DNA of 64,000 nucleotides, taken from Hydrogenophaga pseudoflava NBRC 102511 (GTDB lineage Bacteria > Pseudomonadota > Gammaproteobacteria > Burkholderiales > Burkholderiaceae_C). The position numbers were made by a program, and so were the translations under genes. Of this stretch, positions 38,170 to 50,685 are shown piece after piece. Location: the NCBI RefSeq assembly GCF_001592285.1, contig NZ_BCWQ01000008.1:1-64000 (forward strand), given 5' to 3'. The first letter of the stretch is position 1, and each line of letters begins with the position of its first letter. The notes beneath the pieces are model-generated. The model was given only the letters and a program-made list of their open reading frames with translations, did not search any database and was not told the origin of the DNA.

Positions 38170-38952
38170 ATGGGTGTCGGAACGGTCTGGTTTGTGGGTG
38201 CGGGGCCGGGCGATCCGGAACTGATCACCGTCAAGGGGCGCGACCTGATCGCGCGCGCCGGGGCCATCCTGTTCGCCGGTTCGCTGGTGAACGAGGCGGC
38301 CACCCGCTGGGCACCGCCGGGCTGCCTGATTGCGGACAGCAAGGACATGACGCTGGAGCAGATGTCCGCCTGGCTGATCGCGAACGCGGCGCGCTGCGAC
38401 ACCGTGGTGCGCCTGCAGACCGGCGACCCGGCTCTCTACGGCACGCTGATCGAACTGGTGCAGCCGCTGGACGCCGCGGGCGTGCCGGTGGCGGTGGTGC
38501 CGGGCGTGTCCTCGGCCATGGCCTCGGCGGCGGCGGCGGTGGAGAGCTTCACCCTGCCCGAGGTCACGCAGACCACCATCTTCACCCGGGTCGAGGGGCG
38601 CACGCCCATGCCCGACGGCGAAGACCTGGCCGCCCTGGCGACCCACCGCTGCACGCTGTGCATCTTCCTGTCCATCACGCTGCTGAACAAGGTGGAGGCC
38701 GGCCTGCGCGCCGCCGGCTGGGCCGAGGACGCGCCCATGCTGGTGGTGCACAAGGCCAGCTGGCCCGGCGAGGAGCGCATCGTGCGCGGCACGCTGGCCA
38801 CCATCAAACAACAGTGCCGCGACGCCGGCATCGTCAGCCAGGCCATGGTGATCGCCAGCCCCACGCTGGGCGCGCGCCACTGGCCCGAGCTGGCCAGATC
38901 CAAGCTCTACGACCCCAGCTTCACCCACCGTTTCAGGAAAGCCACGACATGA
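38170..38952 (+). CDS. cobM: precorrin-4 C11-methyltransferase
   Basis: SAM-dependent methyltransferase that methylates C-11 of (cobalt-)precorrin-4 (CobM/CbiF). The 260-residue protein has the tetrapyrrole methylase motifs VWFVGAGPGDPELITVKG at the N-terminus, LQTGDPALYGTLIEL in the middle, and VVPGVSSAMASAAA. It is followed by cbiX with an ATGA overlap. Confidence 0.93.
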   Translation: MGVGTVWFVGAGPGDPELITVKGRDLIARAGAILFAGSLVNEAATRWAPPGCLIADSKDMTLEQMSAWLIANAARCDTVVRLQTGDPALYGTLIELVQPLDAAGVPVAVVPGVSSAMASAAAAVESFTLPEVTQTTIFTRVEGRTPMPDGEDLAALATHRCTLCIFLSITLLNKVEAGLRAAGWAEDAPMLVVHKASWPGEERIVRGTLATIKQQCRDAGIVSQAMVIASPTLGARHWPELARSKLYDPSFTHRFRKATT

Positions 38953-39839
38953 ACCACACCACGATCCTGCTGGTGGGCCACGGCTCGCGCGAGGACGCCG
39001 GCAACCAGGAAATCCGCGACTTCGTCGACCAGTGGCGCGCGCGCCAGCCGGACTGGCGCATCAAGGTCTGCTTCATCGAATTTGCACCGCCGTCGCTGCA
39101 CGATGGCCTGCTGGCCGCGGCGCAGTCGGCGCGCCGCGTGCTGGTGCTGCCGCTGATCCTCAACGCCGCCGGCCACGCCAAGATGGAGATTCCCGAGGCG
39201 ATCGAACACGCCCGCGCACACGCGCCCGGCACCGAGTTCCTCTACGGTCCGCACCTCGGCGCCTGCGACCCCATCCTCGCCATCCTCCAGCGCCGCCTGC
39301 GCCAGGCCATGGCCGAGCTGGACATGCCCGACCCCACCACCACCGGCGTGGTGCTGCTGGGCCGGGGCTCGTCGGACCGCGGCGCCAACGGCGACATGGC
39401 CCGGATGGCGCGCTGGCTGCAGGAGGAAAGCGACCACGAACTGGTGGACCTGGCCTTCACCGGCATCACCTTTCCGCGGCTCGAACGCGTGGTGCAGCGC
39501 CAGGTGCTGATCGGCCTGCGCCAGGTGGTGGTGCTGCCCTACTACCTCTACACCGGCACGCTGATGCAGCGCATCCACCGCCAGGTCGCCCACCTGCGGG
39601 TGCAGTACCCGCAGATCCGTTTTGCCTGCGGCACGCACTTCGGCTTCGAGAAGGAAATCTTCGAACTGGTGGAGCAGCGCGTGCACGACCTGCTGGCCGG
39701 CGTGCCCGACAGCCGGCTGCCCTGCGACGGCTGCAGCTACCGCGAGATCGCGCACGACCTGGGCCACGGGCACTCGCACGAGCACACGCACACCGCCGTC
39801 CATGTGCATCCGCACACCGCACAAGTGCAACCTGCATGA
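38949..39839 (+). CDS. cbiX: sirohydrochlorin cobaltochelatase, CbiX type, His-rich tail
   Basis: Inserts cobalt into sirohydrochlorin, the early-cobalt route of corrin synthesis. The 296-residue protein contains two chelatase repeats: TTILLVGHGSRED near residue 5 and GVVLLGRGSSDRG near 130, i.e. the long double-domain form. The second repeat has PYYLYTGTLMQRI and a CDGCSYRE Cys pair. The C-terminus is a His-rich metal-binding tail (GHGHSHEHTHTAVHVHPHT), as in several CbiX proteins. It overlaps cobM upstream and cobH downstream. Confidence 0.9.
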   Translation: MNHTTILLVGHGSREDAGNQEIRDFVDQWRARQPDWRIKVCFIEFAPPSLHDGLLAAAQSARRVLVLPLILNAAGHAKMEIPEAIEHARAHAPGTEFLYGPHLGACDPILAILQRRLRQAMAELDMPDPTTTGVVLLGRGSSDRGANGDMARMARWLQEESDHELVDLAFTGITFPRLERVVQRQVLIGLRQVVVLPYYLYTGTLMQRIHRQVAHLRVQYPQIRFACGTHFGFEKEIFELVEQRVHDLLAGVPDSRLPCDGCSYREIAHDLGHGHSHEHTHTAVHVHPHTAQVQPA

Positions 39840-40516
39840 GCACCGTCAACACCGTCACCGAGCAGCTCACCGCCGCCGGCCAGGCGATCGAGCACGACAG
39901 CTTCGCCATCATCGACGCCGAGGCCGGCCCGCACGCCTACACGGCCGGGCAGTGGCCCATCGTGCGCCGCATGATCCACGCCAACGCCGACTTCGAGTTC
40001 AACGGCCTGACCGCCTTCCACCCCGACGCGGTGCAGGCGGGCATGGCCGCGGTGCTGCGTGGTGGCACGCCCGTGGTGGCCGACGTGGAGATGATCTGCT
40101 CGGGCCTGTCCCGGCCGCGCCTGGCGCACTTCGGCATGGCCACGCACCAGTTCATCAGCGATGCCGACGTGATCGCCCAGGCACAGGCCGACAACACCAC
40201 CCGCGCCGTGCAGGCCATGCGCAAGGCGCACCGCCTGGGCCTGCTGCAGGGCGCCATCGTCGGCATCGGCAACGCGCCCACCGCGCTGATCGAGCTGGTG
40301 CGGCTGATCGTGGAAGACGGTGTGCGCCCCGCCCTGGTGGTCGGCATGCCGGTGGGCTTCGTGTCGGCCGCAGAGTCGAAAGACCTGATGGCGCAGATCG
40401 CCGACGTGCCCTGGATCGTCATCCGCGGCCGCAAGGGCGGCTCTACCCTGGTGGTCGCCGCCCTGCACGCGCTGCTGGCGCTGGCCGAGGCGCAGCAACG
40501 CACCGAGGGCGCCTGA
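39836..40516 (+). CDS. cobH: precorrin-8X methylmutase
   Basis: Moves the C-11 methyl group to C-12 to form hydrogenobyrinate or its cobalt analogue (CobH/CbiC). The 226-residue protein shows SFAIIDAEAGPHAY, VRRMIHANADFEFN with the catalytic His, VVADVEMICSGLSR, and GIGNAPTALIELVRLI. The ATG at 39836 overlaps the cbiX stop. cbiD starts immediately after its stop codon. Confidence 0.94.
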   Translation: MSTVNTVTEQLTAAGQAIEHDSFAIIDAEAGPHAYTAGQWPIVRRMIHANADFEFNGLTAFHPDAVQAGMAAVLRGGTPVVADVEMICSGLSRPRLAHFGMATHQFISDADVIAQAQADNTTRAVQAMRKAHRLGLLQGAIVGIGNAPTALIELVRLIVEDGVRPALVVGMPVGFVSAAESKDLMAQIADVPWIVIRGRKGGSTLVVAALHALLALAEAQQRTEGA

Positions 40517-41712
<1,196 letters not shown>

Positions 41713-41716
<4 letters not shown>

Positions 41717-43068
41717 ACGACCTGCCCTCCCACGATCCCAACCGCTGCCGCGTGATCGGCGTGCTCGACGACGGCGTGGCCAGCCTCGGCGCCACCGCAC
41801 TGGCCCACCTGCGCACGGCCGACGTGGTGATCGGCGGCGCGCGCACGCTGGCGCTGCTGCGGCACGCGCTCAAACCCGGCGCCGTCACCCACGACCTGAC
41901 CGGCCAGCTGAAGGCGGTGCCCGGCTGGGTGCGCGCCGCGCGCGAGGCCCACCAGGCCTGCGTGGTGCTGGCCACCGGCGACCCGCTGTGCCACGGCATC
42001 GCGCCCTACCTGGCCCAGCACCTGTGCCTGGAGGCGCTGGAGATCCTGCCCAACCTGTCCACGCTGCAACTGGCCTGCGCCCGCGTGGGCCTGGCCTGGC
42101 AGGACGCGCGCATCGTCTCCGTGCACGCCGCCGATGCCGGCGAGTGGCAGCGCGGCGCCCCGCCCACCCACGGTCTGTACGCGCTGGCCCAGGCCCTGCG
42201 CGCCGAGCAGCGCCTGCTGCTGCTGACCAGCCCGGCGAACAGCCCCGACCGCATCGCCCGTCTGCTGCTGGCCGAAGGCCTGGGCAGCGACTTCCACATG
42301 GCCGTGGCCGAACACCTGCTGCAGCCCGGCGAGCGGGTGCATGCGCAACTCAGCCCGGCGGAAGCGGCCCGCATGCGCTTTGCCGAACCGAACGTGGTGC
42401 TGCTGTGGCGCACCCGGCCGCGGCCGCAGCCGGTGCGCTTCGGCCTGGCCGACAGCGCCTTCGAGCAGCGCCAGCCCGAGAAGGGCCTGATCACCAAGCA
42501 GGAGGTGCGTGCCGTCAGCCTGGCGCGGCTGCAGCTGCGCACCGACAGCGTGGTCTGGGACATCGGCGCCGGCAGCGGCTCGGTGGGGCTGGAGGCCGCC
42601 CGCCTGTGCCCGCAGGGCCATGTGTTCGCCATCGAGAGGAACGAGGCCGACCACGCCATCGCCCGGCGCAACCACGCGGCCTTCGGCGTCAGCAACTACA
42701 GCCTCCACCTTGGCAAGGCGCCCGAGGGCCTGGACACCTGGCCCGACCCCGACGCGGTGTTCATCGGCGGCTCCGGCGGCGAGCTGGCCGGGCTGATCGC
42801 GCAGGTGTTGCGACGCCTGCGGCCGCAGGGCCGGCTGGTGATGAACTTCGTGACCCTGGAGAACCTGGCCACCGCCACCCAGGCCCTGCAGCAGCTGAAC
42901 GCCGACTGGGACGTGCTGCAACTGCAGGCCGCGCGCAGCCGCCCCATCCTGCACATGCACCGCATGGCCGCCGAGAACCCGGTGTGGCTGGTGTGCGCCG
43001 GCGTAGGCCCCATGGGCCACGGCGCACACGGGCCGGTGGTGGCGGCCGAGGAGACGGCGCATGGCTGA
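41713..43068 (+). CDS. cobL: precorrin-6Y C5,15-methyltransferase (decarboxylating), CbiE-CbiT fusion
   Basis: Methylates C-5 and C-15 and removes the acetate side chain at C-12. The 451-residue protein joins the CbiE-type methylase (residues 1 to about 215; RVIGVLDDGVASL, VLATGDPLCHGIAPYL) to a CbiT-type methyltransferase/decarboxylase (about 235-430; KGLITKQEVRAVSL, SAM site VWDIGAGSGSVGLEAARL, VFIGGSGGEL). The fusion is normal for CobL. Start overlaps the cbiD stop, and the end overlaps cobI by 8 bp. Confidence 0.93.
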
Positions 43069-43867
43069 CATCGCGCCCGCCACCGCCCCCCGCATGGGCA
43101 CCCTGCACGGCATCTCGCTCGGCCCGGGCGACCCCGGCCTGATCACCCGCGCCGCCTGGGCCGCGCTGCAGCGGCGCGACGCGGTGTGGGTGTACCCGGT
43201 GCGCAGCGGCAAGACGCCCAGCTACGCGCTGGACATTGTGCAGCGCGCCGGCCTGGCGCCGCCCGAGACCCACACGCCGCTGCTGTTCCCGATGACGCAC
43301 GACGGCGAGAAGCTGGCGCGCGCCTGGCTGAAGGCCGCGCAGACCGTGCTGCCCTGGCTGCAGGCCGGGCGCGACGTGCTGTTCCTGGTCGAGGGCGACG
43401 CCTCCACCTACGCCACCTTCGGCCACCTCGCGCGCACCCTGCGCGGGCTGGACGAGCGGCTGCCGGTGCGCACCATCGCCGGAGTCAATTCGTTCACCGC
43501 GGCCTGTGCCGATGTGGGCGAACCGTTCGCCGAGCAGGACGACACCGTGGCCATCGTGCCGGCGGCCTACGGCGTGGGCGCGGTCGACCGGCTGCTGCCC
43601 GACTTCGACACCCTGGTGCTGATGAAGATCAAGCCGCTGATCGAGGACCTGCTGGACTGGCTGGAGGCGCGCGACCTGCTGGCCGGCGCGCACTTCGTCG
43701 AACGCGTTGGCGCGCTGGACGAGCGGCACCTCTCGGGCCCCGCGCTGCTCACGCTGCGCGGCACCAAGGTCAGCTACCTCTCGCTGCTGATCGTGAAGAA
43801 CCCCCACCGCGTGCGCGGTGAGCGCATCAAGGGCTGTCTCAAGAAAACCCCGGAACCCGCTGCATGA
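43061..43867 (+). CDS. cobI: precorrin-2 C20-methyltransferase
   Basis: Methylates C-20 of (cobalt-)precorrin-2 (CobI/CbiL). The 268-residue enzyme has GTLHGISLGPGDPGLITRAAW, VLFLVEGDASTYATFGHL and TIAGVNSFTAACADVG, the last being the C20-methylase form of the family site; AIVPAAYG and LMKIKPLI follow. It sits fully within the overlapping operon, with 8 bp shared with cobL and 4 bp shared with the cbiG-like gene. Confidence 0.93.
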   Translation: MADIAPATAPRMGTLHGISLGPGDPGLITRAAWAALQRRDAVWVYPVRSGKTPSYALDIVQRAGLAPPETHTPLLFPMTHDGEKLARAWLKAAQTVLPWLQAGRDVLFLVEGDASTYATFGHLARTLRGLDERLPVRTIAGVNSFTAACADVGEPFAEQDDTVAIVPAAYGVGAVDRLLPDFDTLVLMKIKPLIEDLLDWLEARDLLAGAHFVERVGALDERHLSGPALLTLRGTKVSYLSLLIVKNPHRVRGERIKGCLKKTPEPAA

Positions 43868-44646
43868 ACCCCGACCATCCCCATCCTCTTCCCCGCACCG
43901 TCCTCGTCGCCATCACCAAACACGGCGCCGCGCAGGCCGCCACTCTGGCGCGCGCGCTGCCTGGGGCCAGCGTCTGCGTGGCCGCCCGGTTTGCCGACGC
44001 CTGCGCCGGCCTGCCCAACCCGGTGCTCGCCTACGACGGCCCGTTAAAGGAACAGATCGGCGAGCTGTTCGCGCAGTTCGACCAGATCGTGTTCTTCGTC
44101 TCGCTCGGCGCCGTGGTGCGCCTGATCGCGCCGCACCTGAAGAACAAGGACGAAGACCCCGGCGTGCTGGTGGTGGACGATGCCGGCCAGTTCGCCATTC
44201 CCGTGCTCTCAGGCCATGTGGGTGGCGCCAACGCCATGGCCGAGACCGTGGCCGCGCTGCTGGGCGCCACGGCGGTGCTCACCACGGCATCGGACGTGGG
44301 CAGGACCATCCCGGTCGACATCCTGGGCCGCGAACTGGGCTGGCAGGTCGAGGCGCCCAAGCTCAACATCACCCGCGTCTCCGCCGCCGTGATCAACGAA
44401 GAACCGGTGGCCCTGGTGCAGGAAGCCGGCAGTCCACACTGGTGGACCCGCCCCACCCCGCTGCCGCCGAACATCCACCGCCACGCGCGGCTGGAGGACG
44501 TGGACCTGGCCCGCTACCGCGCGGTGCTGTGGATCACCCACCGCCCGGTGGACGACGCGCTGTGGCAGACCCTGCACGAACGGTTGGTGGTGTACCGCCC
44601 GCCGCAGCCGGCAGAGACCGGCGCCCCCACCGGTGTGGCTGCATGA
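43864..44646 (+). CDS. cbiG: CbiG N-terminal and central domains (cobalt-precorrin 5A hydrolase, split form)
   Basis: CbiG opens the lactone ring of cobalt-precorrin-5A and releases acetaldehyde. This 260-residue protein carries only the N-terminal and central domains: VLVAITKHGAAQAATLARAL, IVFFVSLGAVVRLIAPHLKNK, VVDDAGQFAIPVLSGHVGGAN and TTASDVGRTIPVDILGRELGW. The usual third domain is missing here but is encoded at the start of the next gene, coupled by ATGA. The split is visible directly; that the two products work together is inference. Confidence 0.87.
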   Translation: MNPDHPHPLPRTVLVAITKHGAAQAATLARALPGASVCVAARFADACAGLPNPVLAYDGPLKEQIGELFAQFDQIVFFVSLGAVVRLIAPHLKNKDEDPGVLVVDDAGQFAIPVLSGHVGGANAMAETVAALLGATAVLTTASDVGRTIPVDILGRELGWQVEAPKLNITRVSAAVINEEPVALVQEAGSPHWWTRPTPLPPNIHRHARLEDVDLARYRAVLWITHRPVDDALWQTLHERLVVYRPPQPAETGAPTGVAA

Positions 44647-45767
44647 CGGTGGCCCTGGGCATCGGCTGCGACCGCGGCACCCCGCTGGCCACGCTGGAGC
44701 GCGCGGTCGACGAGGCCCTGGCCGTGGTCGGCCTGGACCGCCGGCAGGTGGCGGGCCTGGGCAGCATCACGCTCAAGGCCGACGAGCCCGGGCTGCTGGC
44801 GCTGGCGGCGCAGGCCGGCTGGCCGCTGCACTTCTACCCCGCCACCCAGCTGGCCGAGGTGGTCGTACCCCACCCGTCGGAGACTGTGCGCCGCCACACC
44901 GGCACCCCCTCGGTCTCCGAAGCCGCGGCGCTGCTGGCCGCGGGCACCACCGAGGCCGCCGCCCTGTGCGTCGAGAAGCACCGGCTGCGCGGCGACGATG
45001 GGCGCCATGCCACCGTGTCCGTGGCGCGCGTGATGCCCCGAACGGCCATCCCGCCTTGCGTCGCCAGCACCGACCCCAACCGCCGCTTCACGGTCGCCGA
45101 GCGCGAGGCGGTGCAGTCGCTGATGCAGGTGCGGCGCGACATGCGCCACTTCAGCGCCGGTACGCAAATCGCCGACGACGTCAGGGCGCGCCTGCAGTCG
45201 GCGCTGCTCGCCGCGCCGTCGGTGGGGCTGATGCAGCCCCTGCGGGTGCTGCGCATCACCGCCCCGGCGTTGCGCGACCGGCTGGCCGCCGCCGTGGACG
45301 CGGAGCGGATGCGCACCGCCCAGGCCATGGGATCGCGCGCGGCCGAGTTCCTGGCGCTGAAGGTGGAAGGGGTGCGCGAGTGCGCTGAACTGTGGGCGCT
45401 GGTGCTGGCGCCAGACGACGGCACGCTGTTCGGTCGCCGCACGCTGGCGAGCGAAATGGCCTGGTGTTCGGCCGGCGCCGCCGTCCAGAACCTCTGGCTG
45501 GCCGCACGCGCCGAAAACCTCGGTCTCGGATGGGTGTCGCTGTTCGAGCCCGTCGACCTGCGCAGGCTGCTGGCGCTGCCCGAGGGCGCGGCGCCGCTGG
45601 GCTTGCTGTGCATCGGTCCGGTGGACCGCTTCTACGAAACACCCATGCTCATCCAGCAACAGTGGCGCCAGGCGCGTCCGGTGTCGGCCGTGTTCACCGA
45701 GAACGGCTGGGACCCGTCCTGGAACACCGACACCAGCGCCATCACCGAACAACCGCTGCATGGCTGA
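44643..45767 (+). CDS. CbiG C-terminal/CobE domain fused to BluB (5,6-dimethylbenzimidazole synthase)
   Basis: A 374-residue two-domain protein. Residues 1-132 match the CbiG C-terminal/CobE domain (ALGIGCDRGTPLATLERAVD, LGSITLKADEPGLLALA, TPSVSEAAALLAAG). From about 147 it is a flavin nitroreductase-fold BluB (FTVAEREAVQSLMQVRRDMR, then SAGAAVQNLWLAARAENLGLGWVS, and PLGLLCIGPVD). BluB breaks down reduced FMN with oxygen to give 5,6-dimethylbenzimidazole, the lower ligand of cobalamin. The fusion joins an early ring-contraction step to lower-ligand synthesis. The sequence reads through without a stop or frameshift. Confidence 0.88.
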   Translation: MTVALGIGCDRGTPLATLERAVDEALAVVGLDRRQVAGLGSITLKADEPGLLALAAQAGWPLHFYPATQLAEVVVPHPSETVRRHTGTPSVSEAAALLAAGTTEAAALCVEKHRLRGDDGRHATVSVARVMPRTAIPPCVASTDPNRRFTVAEREAVQSLMQVRRDMRHFSAGTQIADDVRARLQSALLAAPSVGLMQPLRVLRITAPALRDRLAAAVDAERMRTAQAMGSRAAEFLALKVEGVRECAELWALVLAPDDGTLFGRRTLASEMAWCSAGAAVQNLWLAARAENLGLGWVSLFEPVDLRRLLALPEGAAPLGLLCIGPVDRFYETPMLIQQQWRQARPVSAVFTENGWDPSWNTDTSAITEQPLHG

Positions 45768-45810
45768 CCGCGGCCTTGCCATTGAACCCCCGCCCGTCCC
45801 AAGGAACGAC

Positions 45811-46830
45811 ATGACCACCGACACCCCCGTCACCACCCCGCACAACGCGTGCACCACCGGCCGCATCAGCCTGGTGGGCATCGGCCCCGGCCACACCGAC
45901 CACATGACCGCCCGCGCGCGCGCCGCCATCGCCGAGGCCGACGTGGTGGTGGGCTATGTCACCTACATCAAGCTGGTGGCCGACCTGCTGGACGGCAAGG
46001 AAGTCGTGCGCAAGGGCATGACCGAAGAGCTGGACCGCGCCGTGCACGCGCTGGCCGCGGCCCGCGCCGGCAAGAAGGTGGCCCTGATCTCGTCGGGCGA
46101 CGCCGGCGTCTACGGCATGGCCGGCCCGACCTACGAGGTGCTGTTCCAGGCCGGCTGGACGCCGGAAGACCAGGTGGCGGTGGAGATCGTGCCCGGCGCG
46201 TCGGCCATCAACGCCTGCGCCGCCCTGGTCGGCGCGCCGCTGACGCACGACTTCTGCTCCATCTCGCTGTCCGACCTGCTGACGCCCTGGCCGGTGATCG
46301 CTCGGCGCCTGGACGCCGCCGCCGCGGCCGACTTCGTGGTGGCGCTCTACAACCCCAAGAGCGGGCGCCGCACGCGCCAGATCGTCGAGGCGCAGCGCCT
46401 GTTCCTGCGGCACCGCCGGGCGGACACGCCGGTGGCGATCGTCAAGAGCGCCTACCGGCGCCGCCAGCACATCGTCCACACCACGCTGGACCAGATGGCC
46501 GAACAGGAGATCGGCATGCTCAGCACCGTGCTGATCGGCAACAGCAGCACCTTCCTGCGCTCGGGGCTGATGGTCACGCCGCGCGGCTATGCCAACAAGT
46601 ACGACTCGGACCAGGGCTTCGAGACCCGCGAAGGCGAAAAGGCAGGCCGATCGCTCTCCAGCGGCCTGCTGGGCTGGATCGAGGGGCTGCGGGCCGAGCA
46701 GGCGGCAGGCCTGGACCTGGCCGAACTCGCCAGCCGCCACAGCCTGCCTGCCGACTACATCGCGCAGGTGCTGGCGGCACCCGACGCGCCCGAAGCGGCC
46801 GACGCCGGCACAGAGGAAACAGAACAATGA
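45811..46830 (+). CDS. cobJ: precorrin-3B C17-methyltransferase
   Basis: Methylates C-17 with ring contraction (CobJ/CbiH). The protein has [58 protein letters not shown], then [18 protein letters not shown]. The ATG at 45811 has AAGGAA just upstream; an in-frame ATG at 45760 that overlaps the previous gene is the alternative. Residues beyond about 250 form an extra C-terminal extension of some 80 residues. Its stop overlaps the ferredoxin start. Confidence 0.92.
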   Translation: MTTDTPVTTPHNACTTGRISLVGIGPGHTDHMTARARAAIAEADVVVGYVTYIKLVADLLDGKEVVRKGMTEELDRAVHALAAARAGKKVALISSGDAGVYGMAGPTYEVLFQAGWTPEDQVAVEIVPGASAINACAALVGAPLTHDFCSISLSDLLTPWPVIARRLDAAAAADFVVALYNPKSGRRTRQIVEAQRLFLRHRRADTPVAIVKSAYRRRQHIVHTTLDQMAEQEIGMLSTVLIGNSSTFLRSGLMVTPRGYANKYDSDQGFETREGEKAGRSLSSGLLGWIEGLRAEQAAGLDLAELASRHSLPADYIAQVLAAPDAPEAADAGTEETEQ

Positions 46831-47177
46831 GCACCACGGAGAAACCCCGCATCGGTGACTACCGCCGGCACCTGCTGGTCTGCACCGGCGCACGCTGCAC
46901 GCAGGACGGCGCATCGCAAGCGCTGTTCGACAGCCTGGGCGAGAAGTTCAAGGCCGCCGGGCTGCACGAGGGCGCGCTGCGCGTCAAGCGCAGCCGCGTG
47001 AGCTGTTTTGCGGCTTGCAAGGGCGGCCCCATCCTGTGCGTTCAGCCCGACGGCACCTGGTACCACGGCGTGACCCCCGACAACATGGACCGCATCATCC
47101 GGCAGCACCTCGTGGGCGGAGAGGTGGTCGCTGATCTGGTGTTCCACCAGGGACCGGGGGTCATCGATGGCGAGTGA
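46827..47177 (+). CDS. 2Fe-2S thioredoxin-like ferredoxin
   Basis: A 116-residue protein of the thioredoxin-fold 2Fe-2S ferredoxin group (like the NuoE/Shethna family). Cluster cysteines are seen as [12 protein letters not shown] near residue 20 and [11 protein letters not shown] around residue 60, in the C-x-n-C and C-x3-C spacing of the family. Embedded in the corrin operon and overlapping cobJ and cobA, it may supply electrons for a reduction step such as corrin ring or cobalt reduction. That role is inferred from context. Confidence 0.85.
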   Translation: MSTTEKPRIGDYRRHLLVCTGARCTQDGASQALFDSLGEKFKAAGLHEGALRVKRSRVSCFAACKGGPILCVQPDGTWYHGVTPDNMDRIIRQHLVGGEVVADLVFHQGPGVIDGE

Positions 47178-47925
47178 GACACCGGCCGCTGGCTCGGTCT
47201 GCATCGTTGGTGCCGGGCCGGGACCGGCCGACCTGATGACGCTGCGCGCGCTGAACCGGCTGCAACAGGCCCAGGTGGTGGTGCACGACCGGCTGATCGC
47301 CGAGGATGTGCTGGCGCTGATCCCGGCCACCGCCCGGCGGGTGTACGTCGGCAAGGCCCTGGGACACCACGCCGTCCCTCAGGAGGAGATCCATGCGCTG
47401 CTGGTGGCGCATGCGCGCCAGGGCCTGCGCGTCGTCCGCCTCAAGGGCGGCGACCCCTTCGTGTTCGGACGCGGTGGCGAGGAAGTGCTGGCGCTACAGG
47501 CGGCCGGCATTGCGTTCGAGGTGGTGCCCGGTGTGACGGCGGCCAGCGGCTGTTCGGCCGCCGCGGGCATTCCGCTGACACACCGCCACCTGGCGGCCAG
47601 CTGCGTGTTTCTGCCGGGCCATCTGGCGGACGCCCAGGCCAGCCACGACTGGCAGGCTCTGGCGCGCGCGGGGCAGACTCTGGTGTTCTACATGGGCGTT
47701 CAGCGACTGGCGCAGATCGCCCAGGCCTTGATTGCCCATGGACTACCGCCCGACACACCTGCGGCCATCGTCCAAGACGGTACCCGACCTACACAGCGTG
47801 TACTGGCCCACCCTTTGCGCCTGTTGGTCGAGATCGCTCCTCCGTATGGTCCACGACCGGGCTTGCTCATTGTTGGCGAAACGGTGCGACTGAGTCCGTC
47901 ATATGAAGGAAATGCGCGTGTCTGA
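47167..47925 (+). CDS. cobA: uroporphyrinogen-III C-methyltransferase
   Basis: Makes precorrin-2 from uroporphyrinogen III, the entry to the corrin branch. The 252-residue SUMT has [35 protein letters not shown], the signature [16 protein letters not shown] and [22 protein letters not shown]. It overlaps the ferredoxin gene by 11 bp and is the last gene of the operon. The C-terminal end and the following 217 bp are less GC-rich than the rest. Confidence 0.94.
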   Translation: MASETPAAGSVCIVGAGPGPADLMTLRALNRLQQAQVVVHDRLIAEDVLALIPATARRVYVGKALGHHAVPQEEIHALLVAHARQGLRVVRLKGGDPFVFGRGGEEVLALQAAGIAFEVVPGVTAASGCSAAAGIPLTHRHLAASCVFLPGHLADAQASHDWQALARAGQTLVFYMGVQRLAQIAQALIAHGLPPDTPAAIVQDGTRPTQRVLAHPLRLLVEIAPPYGPRPGLLIVGETVRLSPSYEGNARV

Positions 47926-48142
47926 ATTGGCGGCATGGGCGCTGACGCTCCTTGGAGCTGATCGCTCCTGCAGGGCGCAGAAGGCAATTTGAGGATTCGG
48001 ACACATTTGCGCCAGCCAAGGCATGCGTTGCACTGCTGTATCAGCGGTCATTGAGTCGGACGCCACAGGTGACAGCAGACTGCCTTGACCAGACTCAGGC
48101 CCCCATCCCTCCCGCGACACCGCTGCATGGAACAATTCAGCG

Positions 48143-48910
48143 ATGACCGCCACCGCCCCTCACGCCTCACTCTCCGAAGCCCTGGGCCACGCCCCCGCCG
48201 ACAAGCGCCTGGAAGTCCTGCGCCGCGTGGCAGAGACCGGTTCCATCTCGCAGGCCGCGCGCGACGCGGGCATCAGCTACAAGGCGGCCTGGCAGGCCAT
48301 CGACACGCTGAGCAACCTCAGTGGGCAGACGCTGGTGGAACGCACGGTGGGCGGTTCGGGCGGTGGCGGGGCGCGCATCACGCCGCAGGGCCTGCAATTG
48401 CTCTCCCTGGCGGACGAGCTGGCGCGGGCGCGGGCGGCGGTGCTCTTGCGGTTCTCAGGCGGCGCCGCCTTGCCGATGGGCTTGGGCCTGCGCACCAGCA
48501 TGCGCAACCAGCTGCCGTGCCGTGTGGAGGCGGTGGAGCCGCTGGGGCCTGACGACCCCGCGGTGCTGGTCCGCTTGCGCACGCCGGGGCAGTCGCTGCT
48601 GACGTCCAGCATCACGCGCGAGAGCGCCGATCTGCTGGCGCTGGCCGCGGGGCTGGAGGTGCTGGTGCTGAGCAAGGCGACGGCGGTGCGCATCGGCCGT
48701 GGTGAGGTGGAGGACGCGCCTGGCCAGTGTGTGTTGCACGGCCGCATCGAGCGTCTCGCGCGCGGGCAGGGACGTGACGAGGTGGTGCTCTCGCTGGACG
48801 GTGGCGGGCAGTGGGTGGGCTTTGCAGAGCATCCGTTTGCCGCGCGCAAGGGACAGTGGGCCTGGGCCACCATGGCGTCCAGCGCGCTGGTGGTGGGGCT
48901 GGCAGGCTGA
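48143..48910 (+). CDS. modE: molybdate-dependent transcriptional regulator ModE
   Basis: A 255-residue regulator. The N-terminal winged helix has ADKRLEVLRRVAETGSISQA and GISYKAAWQAIDTLSN, the ModE DNA-binding signature. The C-terminal half has two molybdate-binding Mop/TOBE repeats: SMRNQLPCRVEAVEPLGPDD, then LTSSITRESADLLALAAG and the end KATAVRIG. With molybdate bound it should act on the ModE box upstream of modA at 36285-36309. It lies away from modABC, just after the corrin operon, separated by 217 bp in which I see no gene. Confidence 0.9.
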   Translation: MTATAPHASLSEALGHAPADKRLEVLRRVAETGSISQAARDAGISYKAAWQAIDTLSNLSGQTLVERTVGGSGGGGARITPQGLQLLSLADELARARAAVLLRFSGGAALPMGLGLRTSMRNQLPCRVEAVEPLGPDDPAVLVRLRTPGQSLLTSSITRESADLLALAAGLEVLVLSKATAVRIGRGEVEDAPGQCVLHGRIERLARGQGRDEVVLSLDGGGQWVGFAEHPFAARKGQWAWATMASSALVVGLAG

Positions 48911-48935
48911 CACGCGGGCCGGCGTTGGCAGCGTG

Positions 48936-48947
48936 GTTCATATGAAC
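48936..48947. promoter_or_regulatory. 12-bp palindrome upstream of the aldehyde dehydrogenase promoter
   Basis: GTTCATATGAAC is perfectly symmetric and lies 130 bp upstream of the -24 element at 49066, the usual distance for a sigma-54 activator site. It shares a GAAC half with the sites at 55095 and 60243. Candidate only. Confidence 0.45.
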
Positions 48948-49065
48948 ACGCGTGCCGTGGCAGCTTGACGCAGTGCGTGCGCTGCTGGGCCTGAATGGCG
49001 CAACCCTTCGGTTTGTGCTGTCAAAAAAGTGAGCAGTTGTCTCAGATTGAGCCACACCGGCCGTG

Positions 49066-49080
49066 TGGCACGGATGTTGT
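49066..49080 (+). promoter_or_regulatory. sigma-54-like promoter of the aldehyde dehydrogenase gene
   Basis: TGGCACGGATGTTGT is identical over 14 of 15 bases to the promoter before the PQQ dehydrogenase (60381-60395), differing only in the last base (GT in place of GC at -12). It lies 60 bp before the coding start. An extra motif TGAGCAGTTGTCTCAG is just upstream at about 49030. Confidence 0.65.
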
Positions 49081-49139
49081 GAACAGACAGGTCAGCCGAT
49101 CCGGCTTTGTTCACAACCACCCCTTTCAGAGGACGACAC

Positions 49140-50660
<1,521 letters not shown>

Positions 50661-50685
50661 TCCTCACCAGGGTTTCGGAGTGCGA

